The translations under genes were made by a program, and so were the position numbers. Of a stretch of 64,000 nucleotides of DNA, positions 52,686 to 61,263 are shown in pieces. How positions within the stretch are numbered: position 1 is the first letter of the stretch; each line of letters opens with the position of its first letter. The notes under the pieces are model-generated. The model was not told the origin of the DNA. It saw only the letters and a program-made list of their open reading frames with translations, and did no database searches. Source of the stretch: an uncultured delta proteobacterium (lineage in GTDB: Bacteria; Desulfobacterota; Syntrophia; Syntrophales; UBA8958); the NCBI GenBank assembly GCA_903885795.1, contig CAISJV010000001.1, positions 62,001 to 126,000 on the forward strand. Reading direction: 5' to 3'.

Positions 52686-54587
52686 ATGAAAAAAAACTAT
52701 TACGTTACGACACCCATCTATTATGTCAACGCCTCACCCCATATCGGCCACGCCTATACGACCATTGTCGCCGACGTGCTGGCGCGCTACTATCATCTCT
52801 CCGGTTTTCGCACCTTTTTTCTGACCGGCACCGATGAGCACGGCGACAAAATTGCCGAAGCGGCCCAGCAGGCTGGGGTCGATCCCAAGACTTACGCCGA
52901 CGGAATCAGCGCCCAATTCCGGACCCTCTGGCCGGAACTGAGCATTAAGAACGATTACTTCATCCGCACCACCGATGAAAACCATGTACAGGTAGTCCGC
53001 ACGATTCTTCAGAAGGTTTACGATACGGGGGACATCTATTTCGGCCATTATGAGGGACATTACTGCGTAGGCTGTGAGCGTTTTTACATGGAGAAGGAAC
53101 TTGTGGACGGGTTATGTCCCGATCATCAGTGCGAACCTGAATTTCGAAAGGAAAGCAATTATTTCTTCCGAATGAGCAGATACCAGGACTGGCTTATCCA
53201 GTACATTCAAGAACATCCCGATTTCATTCGCCCCGAACGCTACCGCAACGAGGCCTTGGCGTTTCTTAGAGAACCCCTGGAAGATCTCTGCATCTCCCGT
53301 CCGAAGACCCGCCTTACCTGGGGCATTACCCTGCCCTTCGACGATAATTATGTGACCTATGTCTGGTTTGACGCGTTGATCAACTATATTACCGGTGTGG
53401 GCTATCCCGATGGGGAGAACTTCCGGACCTTCTGGCCCGTAGCGGAGCACCTGATCGCCAAAGATATTCTCAAGCCCCACGGCATCTACTGGCCCACCAT
53501 GCTCAAGGCGGCCGGGATCGAGCCCTACCGGCATCTCAATGTTCATGGGTACTGGAATGTGGACCAGAGCAAGATGTCCAAGAGCCTGGGAAACGTGGTC
53601 AAGCCCCTGGACCTGAAAGATAAGTACGGCCTGGACGCCTTTCGCTATTTCCTCTTGAGGGACATGGTTTTCGGCCTCGACTCCAGTTTCAGCGAGGAGA
53701 GTTTCGTACAGCGGGTCAATGCGGATCTGGCCAACGATCTTGGCAACTTGATCAGCCGGGTAATGGCCATGGCGCTGAAATATTTTGACGGCGCCGTTCC
53801 CCAACCGGGTGCGACGTCTGACGCGGATCAGGTCTTCGCCGCTACCGCCCGGAGGACGCTGGCGGAGGTTGAGGTCTGTTTTCAGGAATTGGCCCTCCAT
53901 AAGGCCCTGATGGCCATCTGGGGATTTATCAGTACGGCCAACAAGTTTATCGTCGAGAGCGAACCCTGGACATTGGCCAAGGATCACGAGCAGAAGGACC
54001 GTCTGGCAACTGTTATCTACAACCTTCTCGAAGCCCTGAGGTGCATAGCTGTTTTCATTGCCCCCTTCATACCGGATACGGCAAAAAAACTGCTGGCCCA
54101 TCTTGGCATCGACGACCCGGAAACCCAGGATTTCTCAACCCTGCAAGATTGGGGCAGGTTGCCTCCGGGGAATCCTTTGAAGAAAATTGAGGCCCTATTC
54201 CCAAGGATTGAGGTCAAAAAGGAAGAAAAAATGGAAACACAAGAAAAGGCAGCCCCGTCCTTCAAACCCGAGATCGCTTATGAAGACTTTGAAAAAATCG
54301 ACCTAAGGGTGGCCAGGGTCCTGGAGGCAGAGCTGGTGCCAAAATCCAGCAAGCTTCTGAAAATGAAGATCGACATCGGCGAGGAGCGGGTGATCGTGGC
54401 CGGGATGGGAAAGGATTATAAACCGGAAGAGATCGTGGGCAAGATGATCGTTGTGGTCGCCAATCTCAAACCGACGAAACTCATGGGCGTCGAGTCCCGA
54501 GGGATGCTGCTGGCCACGGATACGGCTGATGGTCTGACCCTGTTATCCTTTGACCGGGTGCCGGAGGCGGGCGCGAAAGTCCGCTGA
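52686..54587 (+). CDS. metG: Methionyl-tRNA synthetase
   Basis: 633 residues: class I catalytic core with HIGH-like PHIGH, a zinc knuckle (CVGCERFYMEKELVDGLC region), KMSKS loop (KMSKSLG), anticodon-binding helices and a C-terminal tRNA-binding (Trbp111-like) domain from about 535 (FEKIDLRVARVLEAE). GGGAGGG lies 9 nt before the ATG. The palindromic element begins at its stop codon. Confidence 0.96.
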   Translation: MKKNYYVTTPIYYVNASPHIGHAYTTIVADVLARYYHLSGFRTFFLTGTDEHGDKIAEAAQQAGVDPKTYADGISAQFRTLWPELSIKNDYFIRTTDENHVQVVRTILQKVYDTGDIYFGHYEGHYCVGCERFYMEKELVDGLCPDHQCEPEFRKESNYFFRMSRYQDWLIQYIQEHPDFIRPERYRNEALAFLREPLEDLCISRPKTRLTWGITLPFDDNYVTYVWFDALINYITGVGYPDGENFRTFWPVAEHLIAKDILKPHGIYWPTMLKAAGIEPYRHLNVHGYWNVDQSKMSKSLGNVVKPLDLKDKYGLDAFRYFLLRDMVFGLDSSFSEESFVQRVNADLANDLGNLISRVMAMALKYFDGAVPQPGATSDADQVFAATARRTLAEVEVCFQELALHKALMAIWGFISTANKFIVESEPWTLAKDHEQKDRLATVIYNLLEALRCIAVFIAPFIPDTAKKLLAHLGIDDPETQDFSTLQDWGRLPPGNPLKKIEALFPRIEVKKEEKMETQEKAAPSFKPEIAYEDFEKIDLRVARVLEAELVPKSSKLLKMKIDIGEERVIVAGMGKDYKPEEIVGKMIVVVANLKPTKLMGVESRGMLLATDTADGLTLLSFDRVPEAGAKVR

Positions 54588-54712
54588 TTCCGATTCCAAA
54601 TCAAAGCGCTATCTCCGTTGGCTTCGTCAGCGGCTCCTCGGCGTGTTTCCATATACGCCTGCGTCGCCTCTTCCTTGCCACCTCGATTTCATCTTTGATT
54701 TAGAATCGGAAC
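54586..54712. repeat. Full-length palindromic element (copy A), 127 bp
   Basis: The left end GATTCCGATTCCAAATCAAAG (54586-54606) is the near-perfect reverse complement of the right end (54693-54712; one mismatch over about 20 nt). The sequence GCGCTATCTCCGTTGGC after the left end also occurs in the partial copies at 2518-2560 and 37121-37160. It separates metG from the converging next gene and probably folds into a long hairpin. Confidence 0.8.
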
Positions 54713-54726
54713 AAGTATGCCAAGTT

Positions 54727-55686
54727 TCACTCGGAGATGGCGTTTCCCCCCATCTGCTTGGCTCGACGAAGGGCCGCCCCGGCTTCGCTGAAGAGGCCAT
54801 CCGCATCCTGCTCCGGTTTCATCTGGGCTACCCCTACTGAAACAGTAGGGTGGTCCACAATCTTTTCCTCCGCCATAATGGGTGTCGCCTGGTCAATGCT
54901 CTTGAAAAGGCGCACGGCAATTCCTCTGGCCGTTTCCATGTCCGCATCGGGCAGAAGAATGGAAAACAGGTCCGAATCATACCTGGCAATTATCTCCGTG
55001 GACCGGAGATTTTGGTTCAGACCGCAGGCCATAGAATATAGAACCCGGTCTCCGCATCGGCGGCCGTACTTGTGGTTGAAAGCCTTGAAACCATCGATAT
55101 CGATGAGCACAAGGCTCAGGGGCTTGCCGGAATGTGAAAAGCGCTGGCACTGACGTCCCAGCAATTGATCAAACCATTTCCGGTTCGGAAACCCCGTCAG
55201 GGCATCGACATTCCCGTATTGACGTTCCTCCTGATCCAGATCTACCCCCCCGGACACCACCGAATCGGCGTGGCGGAGACGTTTAGTCAGGGTGTAAAGG
55301 AGATTACAGGCGATGGCATGGGAGGAATGGACAAGGGACCACAGAATATCCTCATCCATCGCCACCAGTTGACAATCTTCATCAGCCACGACAAAAGCCG
55401 TCGTCGGTTGCTGATCGATAACAGACATCTCGCCGACACTCTCGCCGGTACCAAGAACCGTCACGGGATCACTATCCAAGGTGTTGAGATGAATACGAAG
55501 CCTTCCCTGCATAATAAAATAGACTGTCCAGTTGGATTGCCCGGGCCGGAAGATAATCTCCCCCGCCTTCACAGTGTGGACCTTGCATAAATCAAAGATT
55601 CCCTGAATAGATTCAAGATTTATGGATCGAAAAAGACTAATTCTCTTCAACAGATTCGGATCGATACAAGCTGCCGTGTCTTCCAT
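54727..55686 (-). CDS. Cyclic-nucleotide-binding domain plus degenerate GGDEF
   Basis: 319 residues. Residues about 10-125 are a cNMP-binding (Crp-like) domain (FRPGQSNWTVYFIMQGRLRI, VGEMSVIDQQPTTAFVVA). A GGDEF-fold domain (about 160-310) follows, opened by VDALTGFPNRKWFD; its active-site loop reads RYDSD instead of GGDEF, so cyclic-di-GMP synthesis is unlikely. It may sense a cyclic nucleotide and act by GTP or protein binding. The target is unknown. It converges with metG across the palindromic element. No strong ribosome binding site. Confidence 0.82.
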   Translation of the reverse strand: MEDTAACIDPNLLKRISLFRSINLESIQGIFDLCKVHTVKAGEIIFRPGQSNWTVYFIMQGRLRIHLNTLDSDPVTVLGTGESVGEMSVIDQQPTTAFVVADEDCQLVAMDEDILWSLVHSSHAIACNLLYTLTKRLRHADSVVSGGVDLDQEERQYGNVDALTGFPNRKWFDQLLGRQCQRFSHSGKPLSLVLIDIDGFKAFNHKYGRRCGDRVLYSMACGLNQNLRSTEIIARYDSDLFSILLPDADMETARGIAVRLFKSIDQATPIMAEEKIVDHPTVSVGVAQMKPEQDADGLFSEAGAALRRAKQMGGNAISE

Positions 55687-55700
55687 AGCTTATTCTTTGC

Positions 55701-57095
55701 TCATTCTTTCAGCCCTGTCGGGGCCTTAAGGGGGACTTCCTCCAGTTTGATGAATGTTTCCATGACCTTCCTCGTGTCCCCTACATACAGTTTTTTAAAG
55801 AGAAAGGAAAACTGTTTTTCCAGTTCCGCCCCCAGGGCGCTCAGATGGTCGGTTGGAAGTTCCCATAGGTCCCGCTTGAATGGTCCAAAGCCCTTTTTCC
55901 GGATCTTGTAAAGGAACTGCTCTTCCGTATCGCTCTCCTTTTTTTCCCCGCGGCACTCCTTGTTCAGATAATAGTAAATGCGGTTTTTTATGTCGGCGGG
56001 AAGATGTTGGCTTTCATAAATGATGTTCTGAAATCCCGTGGCCAGATGAACCTCCGCAGTTCCGACGGCGGGAAAGCGATCAAAGGCCTCTTCCGGCAAG
56101 GTGGATGCCCCATGCTGGACCGCTCCGGAGAGACCGTAAGTCTCCCGGGCCGCCTCGGATAGTTTCGCCAGGGTGTCGAAATCCAGTTTGACCTCCGCAA
56201 CAGACCCATCCGGCATGGGCACGCCGCCATGGCTGGTGCCCGTCTGCACACTGATTTTACTGATCCCCTTCATGGTCTCGTCGATCTGCTGCAATTCCTC
56301 CCGATAGCCCTCCATAAAGGCAGCCAGTTCTTCCACGGTGCTGTTCTTGCCTCCCACCTCGCCAATCTCACCGCCCACCGAGATGGTAATCCCTGCCGGC
56401 TCCAGATCCCGGATCATGGTGGTCAATTCCGCCGCCAGAGTATAGTTGAGTTCCTGCTGTTCCTTAACCGTCTTTTTCGTTAAATCCACGAGGGTTGAGG
56501 TATCCACATCGATATTGTAAAACCCCGCTTCAATTGCTTCCCAGATCAGATCCTTGACAGCCTGGACCTCTTGGTCCGGATCTTTGGCGAATTTGCCGGC
56601 GTTAATCTGAAAGTGGTCTCCCTGCAGGAAAAGCGGCCCCCGATACCCGACCTTGATCGCCGCCGCCGTCACGGCGCAGGTGTATTCCTCGGGACGTTGC
56701 CGGGTGTATTCGACCTCGGAACGGGCAATTTCGAAAATAACGGGGCCAACATTTAATTTCATCGCTGCCCGGAGCACTGCCTGGGCGCTGTGATAGGTGA
56801 GGGCGCGAATATTGATGGCCGGAACGGTAAATCCCGCCGCCTCCTTGCGCCCCATGGCCTCGTAAAGGGGCTGGATCGAGGCCGAATGAATGCCCGCTGC
56901 CGCCCCCGCCCGGCGGATGATCCACCTTGCCGCCTTGCGGACATTCTCGTGGTCACTGAAAACAGCGGTGTAAATCAAATCGTCGACAAATGTTTTTTGC
57001 AGGCCAACTGCATCGAGGATCTCCACATCATCCCCCACGATCCGGAGAATCCTTTCCATCCCCTTTTTCAAGTCCTCCCGTTCATTATAAATCAA
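55701..57095 (-). CDS. Class II fructose-bisphosphate aldolase-type enzyme
   Basis: 464 residues with class II aldolase zinc and substrate motifs (FLQGDHFQI, VGGEIGEVGG, VQTGTSHGG, GAVQHGAST) and a long C-terminal extension. It probably condenses or cleaves triose phosphates; the tagatose class is also possible. Its start overlaps fbp by 4 nt (ATGA), which supports a gluconeogenic role. Confidence 0.87.
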   Translation of the reverse strand: MIYNEREDLKKGMERILRIVGDDVEILDAVGLQKTFVDDLIYTAVFSDHENVRKAARWIIRRAGAAAGIHSASIQPLYEAMGRKEAAGFTVPAINIRALTYHSAQAVLRAAMKLNVGPVIFEIARSEVEYTRQRPEEYTCAVTAAAIKVGYRGPLFLQGDHFQINAGKFAKDPDQEVQAVKDLIWEAIEAGFYNIDVDTSTLVDLTKKTVKEQQELNYTLAAELTTMIRDLEPAGITISVGGEIGEVGGKNSTVEELAAFMEGYREELQQIDETMKGISKISVQTGTSHGGVPMPDGSVAEVKLDFDTLAKLSEAARETYGLSGAVQHGASTLPEEAFDRFPAVGTAEVHLATGFQNIIYESQHLPADIKNRIYYYLNKECRGEKKESDTEEQFLYKIRKKGFGPFKRDLWELPTDHLSALGAELEKQFSFLFKKLYVGDTRKVMETFIKLEEVPLKAPTGLKE

Positions 57096-58039
57096 GGCAG
57101 AACCTCCTCTAAAAACTCCCTGGCCTTTTTCACTTCAAAGCGGCTGCCGATATAGATGGGGCTTCGTTGTCCGATGTCTTCCACAGGAATATCAAGAATA
57201 AGCTGATTGCCGTCGGTCGCCTCACCCCCGGCCTGCTCGATGAGAAAAGCCATGGGCAAAAGTTCGAACAGCAGTCTTAGTTTTCCCTGGGGGCTTTTCT
57301 TGAGGGCGGGATAGGTGAAAATGCCGCCATTCTTGATGATGACCTGATTGATGTCCGGGACAAAGCCACCACTGTAACGCAACTTGTAGCCCTCGGCCTC
57401 CAGATATTCCACAAAACGCAGATGCTCCGGGGTCCAGTCCTTGCGGAGGCCGCCCAAGCCGTAGATATCTCCTTTTTCCTTGAGGCGGATGTTCTCCTGG
57501 GAGAGAACATATTCCCCTTCCCGGTTGAGGACGAATTCATGGGTCCCCTTGCCGGCGGAATAGACCATCGTGATCAGGGGACCGTAAGTGATATAAAGGG
57601 CCGCCACCATGGTATCCCGCCCTTTGCCGTACATGGCGCCGTTATGAATGCCGATGATCGTACCAATGGCCAGATTGGAATCCACAAGGGAAGATCCGTC
57701 TAAAGGATCGGCGGTCACAAAATACTTTTCCGCCCCTTTGCCGATATGGACGATCTGATCCTGCTCCTCCGATGCGTATTCCCTGACGAAACCGGAAAAC
57801 TGGAGCTGGTTTTTCAGGATCGCATCGGAACTCTTATCCAGAGCCAATTGTTCCTCGCCGAAGATGTTTTTAAAACCTGCCAATTTCCGGTTAGATTCAT
57901 GAATTTTGGCAGAAATATACTTCCCCGTGACGGCAATCTGCCAGATCAGGCGCCGCAGCTCCGTTTCCACCCCTGCCATCCACATGTGCCTTCTAAGATC
58001 CACGCAGAATTTTGTGTAATCAGAAATACCTTCTCCCAT
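57092..58039 (-). CDS. fbp: Fructose-1,6-bisphosphatase, class 1
   Basis: 315 residues with the sugar-phosphatase motif DPLDGSSLVDSN, YSAGKGTHEF and FIYPALKKSPQGK-like segments. It removes the C1 phosphate from fructose 1,6-bisphosphate and is the committed gluconeogenic step, suited to growth on acids. The aldolase gene overlaps the end of this gene. Confidence 0.93.
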   Translation of the reverse strand: MGEGISDYTKFCVDLRRHMWMAGVETELRRLIWQIAVTGKYISAKIHESNRKLAGFKNIFGEEQLALDKSSDAILKNQLQFSGFVREYASEEQDQIVHIGKGAEKYFVTADPLDGSSLVDSNLAIGTIIGIHNGAMYGKGRDTMVAALYITYGPLITMVYSAGKGTHEFVLNREGEYVLSQENIRLKEKGDIYGLGGLRKDWTPEHLRFVEYLEAEGYKLRYSGGFVPDINQVIIKNGGIFTYPALKKSPQGKLRLLFELLPMAFLIEQAGGEATDGNQLILDIPVEDIGQRSPIYIGSRFEVKKAREFLEEVLP

Positions 58040-58108
58040 GGCTTATCAACCTCGCAATTTTGCCCACCGTTACCAATGAATGACTATTTTGACAAGATGA
58101 ATTTTACA

Positions 58109-58564
58109 TCAATAAATGCCGGCCTGGCAGCCCCCGGCGAGAACACCGCCAAGTTCGCGGCACTGGGCCAGGATCTCCCGGGTAATGAGCCCCCGGGAGA
58201 TAACAGGGTTATAAACAGGTTTGAATTTGTATCCAAGGGCAATCCGTTCGATGGCCTTGAGGGCCCCCGTACCATCGTTGCCGGCGCTGATGAAAACAAC
58301 ATAGGGTTTCCGGAAGACCTTGTCCTGGGCGGGATAATAGGTCCGGTCAAAGAAATCCTTTACCATCCCGGACATATAGCCGAAGTTCTCCGGGGTGCCG
58401 ACGGCCAGGCCGTCAGCCTTGAGCAGATCTCCCAGGGTAGCCTCTCCCGCCTTCTTGCAGACGACATCGACATCCCCAATGTCGCGGGCTCCCGCGGCCA
58501 CCTCCCGGGCCATTTTTTCCGTGTTGCCCGTCTGGGTGTGGTAGACGATTAAAATACTGGTCAT
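58109..58564 (-). CDS. Flavodoxin-family protein
   Basis: 151 residues starting MTSILIVYHTQTGNTEKMA, the FMN phosphate-binding loop, then GTPENFGYMSGMVKDFFDR. It should bind FMN and carry electrons or reduce quinones. I chose the ATG at 58562-58564 because GGAG lies 7 nt upstream and the fold starts here, not at the codon seven earlier. Confidence 0.87.
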   Translation of the reverse strand: MTSILIVYHTQTGNTEKMAREVAAGARDIGDVDVVCKKAGEATLGDLLKADGLAVGTPENFGYMSGMVKDFFDRTYYPAQDKVFRKPYVVFISAGNDGTGALKAIERIALGYKFKPVYNPVISRGLITREILAQCRELGGVLAGGCQAGIY

Positions 58565-58596
58565 GGGAACGCTCCATAATTTCATTGGGAAACTGC

Positions 58597-59034
58597 TTAA
58601 TTTACTTCCTCGAAATAGGCGTCGGCAACACCCTCCAGGAGCTGAAAGGCCTTTACACGAACGAGTATGAACTGCGCCTGACGATCCTCGATGAAATCCT
58701 TGAGATGAGGATGCCTGTCCAGAAGGCGCCGACGGATCTCTCCGGTCTTAGCCTCGTCCTTTACACCTTCATATAGTCCGGTAATCGTAAGGGCCTTGGC
58801 CTTATACCTTCTTTCCCCCCGGTCCGTTTCCCGAGAATCGATGAGGAGGCTGACCCCTGGGTTTCCTTCCAAATTTTTAAATTTTTTAGTGTTTTTATGG
58901 GTAACCATGTAGATTTCCCTACCGTCCTCCGCAGCGGCATAGGACATCAGGGAACAGTGCGGCGCTGCACCGGCCACTGTCGCCAGAACGCAAACGTCAT
59001 TGTCCTCGATCAATTCTCTTATTTTTTTATGCAT
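58597..59034 (-). CDS. Pyridoxamine 5'-phosphate oxidase-fold protein
   Basis: 145 residues, MHKKIRELIEDNDVCVLATVAG then YMVTHKNTKKFKNLE and VSLLIDSRET. This is the split-barrel flavin-binding fold, common in small FMN- or heme-binding proteins. Substrate unknown. ATG at 59032-59034 with AGGAGG 10 nt upstream; the longer frame upstream is not credible. Confidence 0.82.
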   Translation of the reverse strand: MHKKIRELIEDNDVCVLATVAGAAPHCSLMSYAAAEDGREIYMVTHKNTKKFKNLEGNPGVSLLIDSRETDRGERRYKAKALTITGLYEGVKDEAKTGEIRRRLLDRHPHLKDFIEDRQAQFILVRVKAFQLLEGVADAYFEEVN

Positions 59035-59290
59035 AGCGGCAAAACCTCCTGTCATTAAAGAATATGGTCTGATCCTGCAATCGATCCTGTCAACAGGGAT
59101 AACTATACAACAAAAATGAAAAATAATTAAGACAATTGGCGAGAGCGCCAAGTCATGAACTTTACTTGGCGGAAAATTTCGGATATGTTTTTTATCATGC
59201 TTTCCATGGTAAGGGTTCTTATAAAGTCGATAGGGGAACGTTGACTCCTTTGTCCACAATGATTACGTTGTCCTTAAGTTTGAGGTCCTA

Positions 59291-59502
59291 ATGTCCAAAG
59301 AGAAATTTCCTGTGACGCCGGCCATACGGGCGCTGAAAATCCATGACGCCGAGTTTATACTCCGCTCTTACAGGTATATAGAGCGGGGGGGAACGAGGGT
59401 TTCCGCAGTGCAGGCCATCGGGGGATTCTCGCCGAAATGACCCCGGCGGAGCGGGTAAGGATACTGCGTCCGAAACCGGTGAATGTGGCAATTGAAAGGT
59501 AA
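59291..59502 (+). pseudogene. Decayed Cys-tRNA(Pro) deacylase (ybaK/ebsC) remnant
   Basis: ATG 59291 opens MSKEKFPVTPAIRALK, a YbaK N-terminus, through YIERGGTRVSAVQAI to a TGA at 59438. In another frame, ending in TAA at 59500, lies GILAEMTPAERVRILRPK and VNVAIER, which looks like a YbaK C-terminus. The central catalytic part (about 80-90 residues) is missing, so an internal deletion with frame loss is likely. The functional protein hydrolyses mischarged Cys-tRNA(Pro). Confidence 0.6.
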
Positions 59503-59508
59503 GAGGCC

Positions 59509-60075
59509 ATGACTACAGAAAAGGATCAACTCATTATCCGCTGTCTCACGTGTGGCACGAAAAACCGCATCCCCAGAGAGCATATGCAGGATCGACCAAC
59601 CTGTGGAAAGTGTCGGGCCCCTCTGGATGACATGATTATCCGCTGCCTCAGTTGCGGCACAAAAAACAAGATGCCGGAGACGCGTCTCAACGATCGCCCC
59701 CTGTGCGGTCGCTGCAGCGCCCCTCTGGTGGTCAGCAGCGATACGGGGAAACCCTTCGATACCACTGATGCGACCTTTTCCCGGGAAGTCCTGACCGTAA
59801 CGGGCGCCGTTATTGTCGATTGCTGGGCCCCTTGGTGCGCCCCCTGCCGCCAGGTGGCCCCTGTTCTCGATGAGCTGGCCGCGAAATACGCCGGGGGAAT
59901 CAAGATCGCCAAGCTCAATGTTGATGAAAATCCCGTTATCGCGGCTCAGTACGATATCCGCAATATCCCCACGTTGTTGTTTTTCCGGGAAGGAAAACTG
60001 ATCAATCGGGTTACGGGCGCCTTGCCCAGGGAAGAGATTGAACGGCATCTCCTGGCCGTTATGAAAACCAATTAA
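59509..60075 (+). CDS. Thioredoxin with two N-terminal zinc ribbons (TrxC-like)
   Basis: 188 residues. Two tandem zinc-ribbon units (about 8-42 and 42-76), each with RCLxCGTKN then CGxCxAPL, precede a full thioredoxin domain (about 85-188) with WCAPC and cis-Pro in NIPTLLFF. E. coli TrxC has one ribbon; here it is duplicated. It should reduce protein disulfides in the cytoplasm, with the ribbons possibly redox-sensing. The ATG follows the ybaK remnant by 6 nt. Confidence 0.9.
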   Translation: MTTEKDQLIIRCLTCGTKNRIPREHMQDRPTCGKCRAPLDDMIIRCLSCGTKNKMPETRLNDRPLCGRCSAPLVVSSDTGKPFDTTDATFSREVLTVTGAVIVDCWAPWCAPCRQVAPVLDELAAKYAGGIKIAKLNVDENPVIAAQYDIRNIPTLLFFREGKLINRVTGALPREEIERHLLAVMKTN

Positions 60076-60097
60076 CCAGCAAAGGATGGAACTAGCT

Positions 60098-60643
60098 ATG
60101 GCCGTCGTTTATAACTGTCGCGTCTTCAAGGTTTTGGAAGAAGATGTCCAACTGCCCAACGGCCACCGGTCCAGTTTGAGCTGGATCGACCATAAACCCT
60201 GCATCGCCGTGGTTCCCGTGGATGATGAAGGTAATTTCCTGCTTATCCGGCAGTACCGTCATGCCACCGGCGGGTATCTGCTGGAAATCCCCGCGGGCAA
60301 TATCGATGAAGGGGAGTCTCCGGATCTCTGTGTCCAGAGGGAACTGGGAGAAGAGACCGGGTTTCAGGCCCGCCGGATAACCAGCCTTTTTGAAGGGTAT
60401 CTGGTTCCCGGATATGGAAATGAATACATGTATTTCTATCTTGCCCAGGAACTCTATGCGGCGCCCCTGCCTCCTGATGACGACGAGGACATCGAAATAG
60501 TCAGGATGTCACCGGGAGAGGCCAAAGACAAACTCCTGGGGGGAGAGATTCGGGACGCCAAAACGGCCCTGGGGATTACCCTGGCCATGGAACGCCTGAG
60601 AATTGGTCATGAAAATCTCATGACGGCTTGCCATCACAAATGA
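60098..60643 (+). CDS. Nudix hydrolase, ADP-ribose pyrophosphatase type
   Basis: 181 residues. The Nudix box reads GNIDEGE, then the conserved RELGEETGF (G-x5-E-x7-REUxEExGU pattern). The N-terminal PNGHRSSLSWIDH and LIRQYRHATGGYLLEIPAG match ADP-ribose/NUDT5-type enzymes. It hydrolyses ADP-ribose or related nucleoside diphosphates. ATG 60098 preferred; an ATG four codons earlier has no usable ribosome binding site. Confidence 0.9.
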   Translation: MAVVYNCRVFKVLEEDVQLPNGHRSSLSWIDHKPCIAVVPVDDEGNFLLIRQYRHATGGYLLEIPAGNIDEGESPDLCVQRELGEETGFQARRITSLFEGYLVPGYGNEYMYFYLAQELYAAPLPPDDDEDIEIVRMSPGEAKDKLLGGEIRDAKTALGITLAMERLRIGHENLMTACHHK

Positions 60644-60649
60644 TAAAGG

Positions 60650-61225
60650 TCACCGGAAGATCTTGTCCCGCCGTTGCAGTTCTATTTCCAACCGCTTGAG
60701 TTGTTCGATGTTCTTTTTCAGCTGCTCGTTTTCGTGCCGCAACTGCACACTTTCTTGTCTTAACTGCTCGTTTTCCTTGTTTAACCGAGACAGTTCACTT
60801 TGCGCCTTCAACTGGTCGGTGCGGCACTCCTTTTGTGTAAGCTCCCACAGCGCCTTAATCTTGATGCAGGCCTGCTTTTCCTTTTCCGCCTGCTCACGGG
60901 CTGTCTGTGTATCATCCATGAGGGTCAGGAAGCTCTTGGCGTAACCTCGCCACTTGCTCTTTGGATATTTATTTATCAGCAGTCCAAAGGCTTCTCGGGC
61001 CCTGCTGTAATCAACAGGGCGTTCATCGCCGCTGAGCTGTGCATAACCTTCCTGGAAAAGGGCCGTATCGGACTGAAAACGCACCGCAAGACTGCCGGGA
61101 GGCTCTGTGGGAGCATTCTTCGCAGCGCAAGCCCCCAAGGAGACCATGAAGATGATCAAAATGCTTATCCTTATGCCTATCTCTATCAAGGAAGTCTGCC
61201 TACGCAAAGTCCGTTCCCCTATCAT
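60650..61225 (-). CDS. Coiled-coil lipoprotein
   Basis: 191 residues. After a basic start it has a hydrophobic stretch and lipobox (SLGACA, Cys about 33), then a TPR-like region (SRAREAFGLLINKYPKSKW) and a long C-terminal coiled coil with heptads of Leu/Gln/Glu. It probably lies on the inner or outer membrane facing the periplasm. Similar proteins accompany sensor genes; here a HAMP-GGDEF gene ends 38 nt upstream (62604-61264) and may be co-transcribed. Function unknown. Confidence 0.7.
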   Translation of the reverse strand: MIGERTLRRQTSLIEIGIRISILIIFMVSLGACAAKNAPTEPPGSLAVRFQSDTALFQEGYAQLSGDERPVDYSRAREAFGLLINKYPKSKWRGYAKSFLTLMDDTQTAREQAEKEKQACIKIKALWELTQKECRTDQLKAQSELSRLNKENEQLRQESVQLRHENEQLKKNIEQLKRLEIELQRRDKIFR

Positions 61226-61263
61226 TTGACAAGTTCAAATTTTGTGGAGTCACGCAAAAATAT

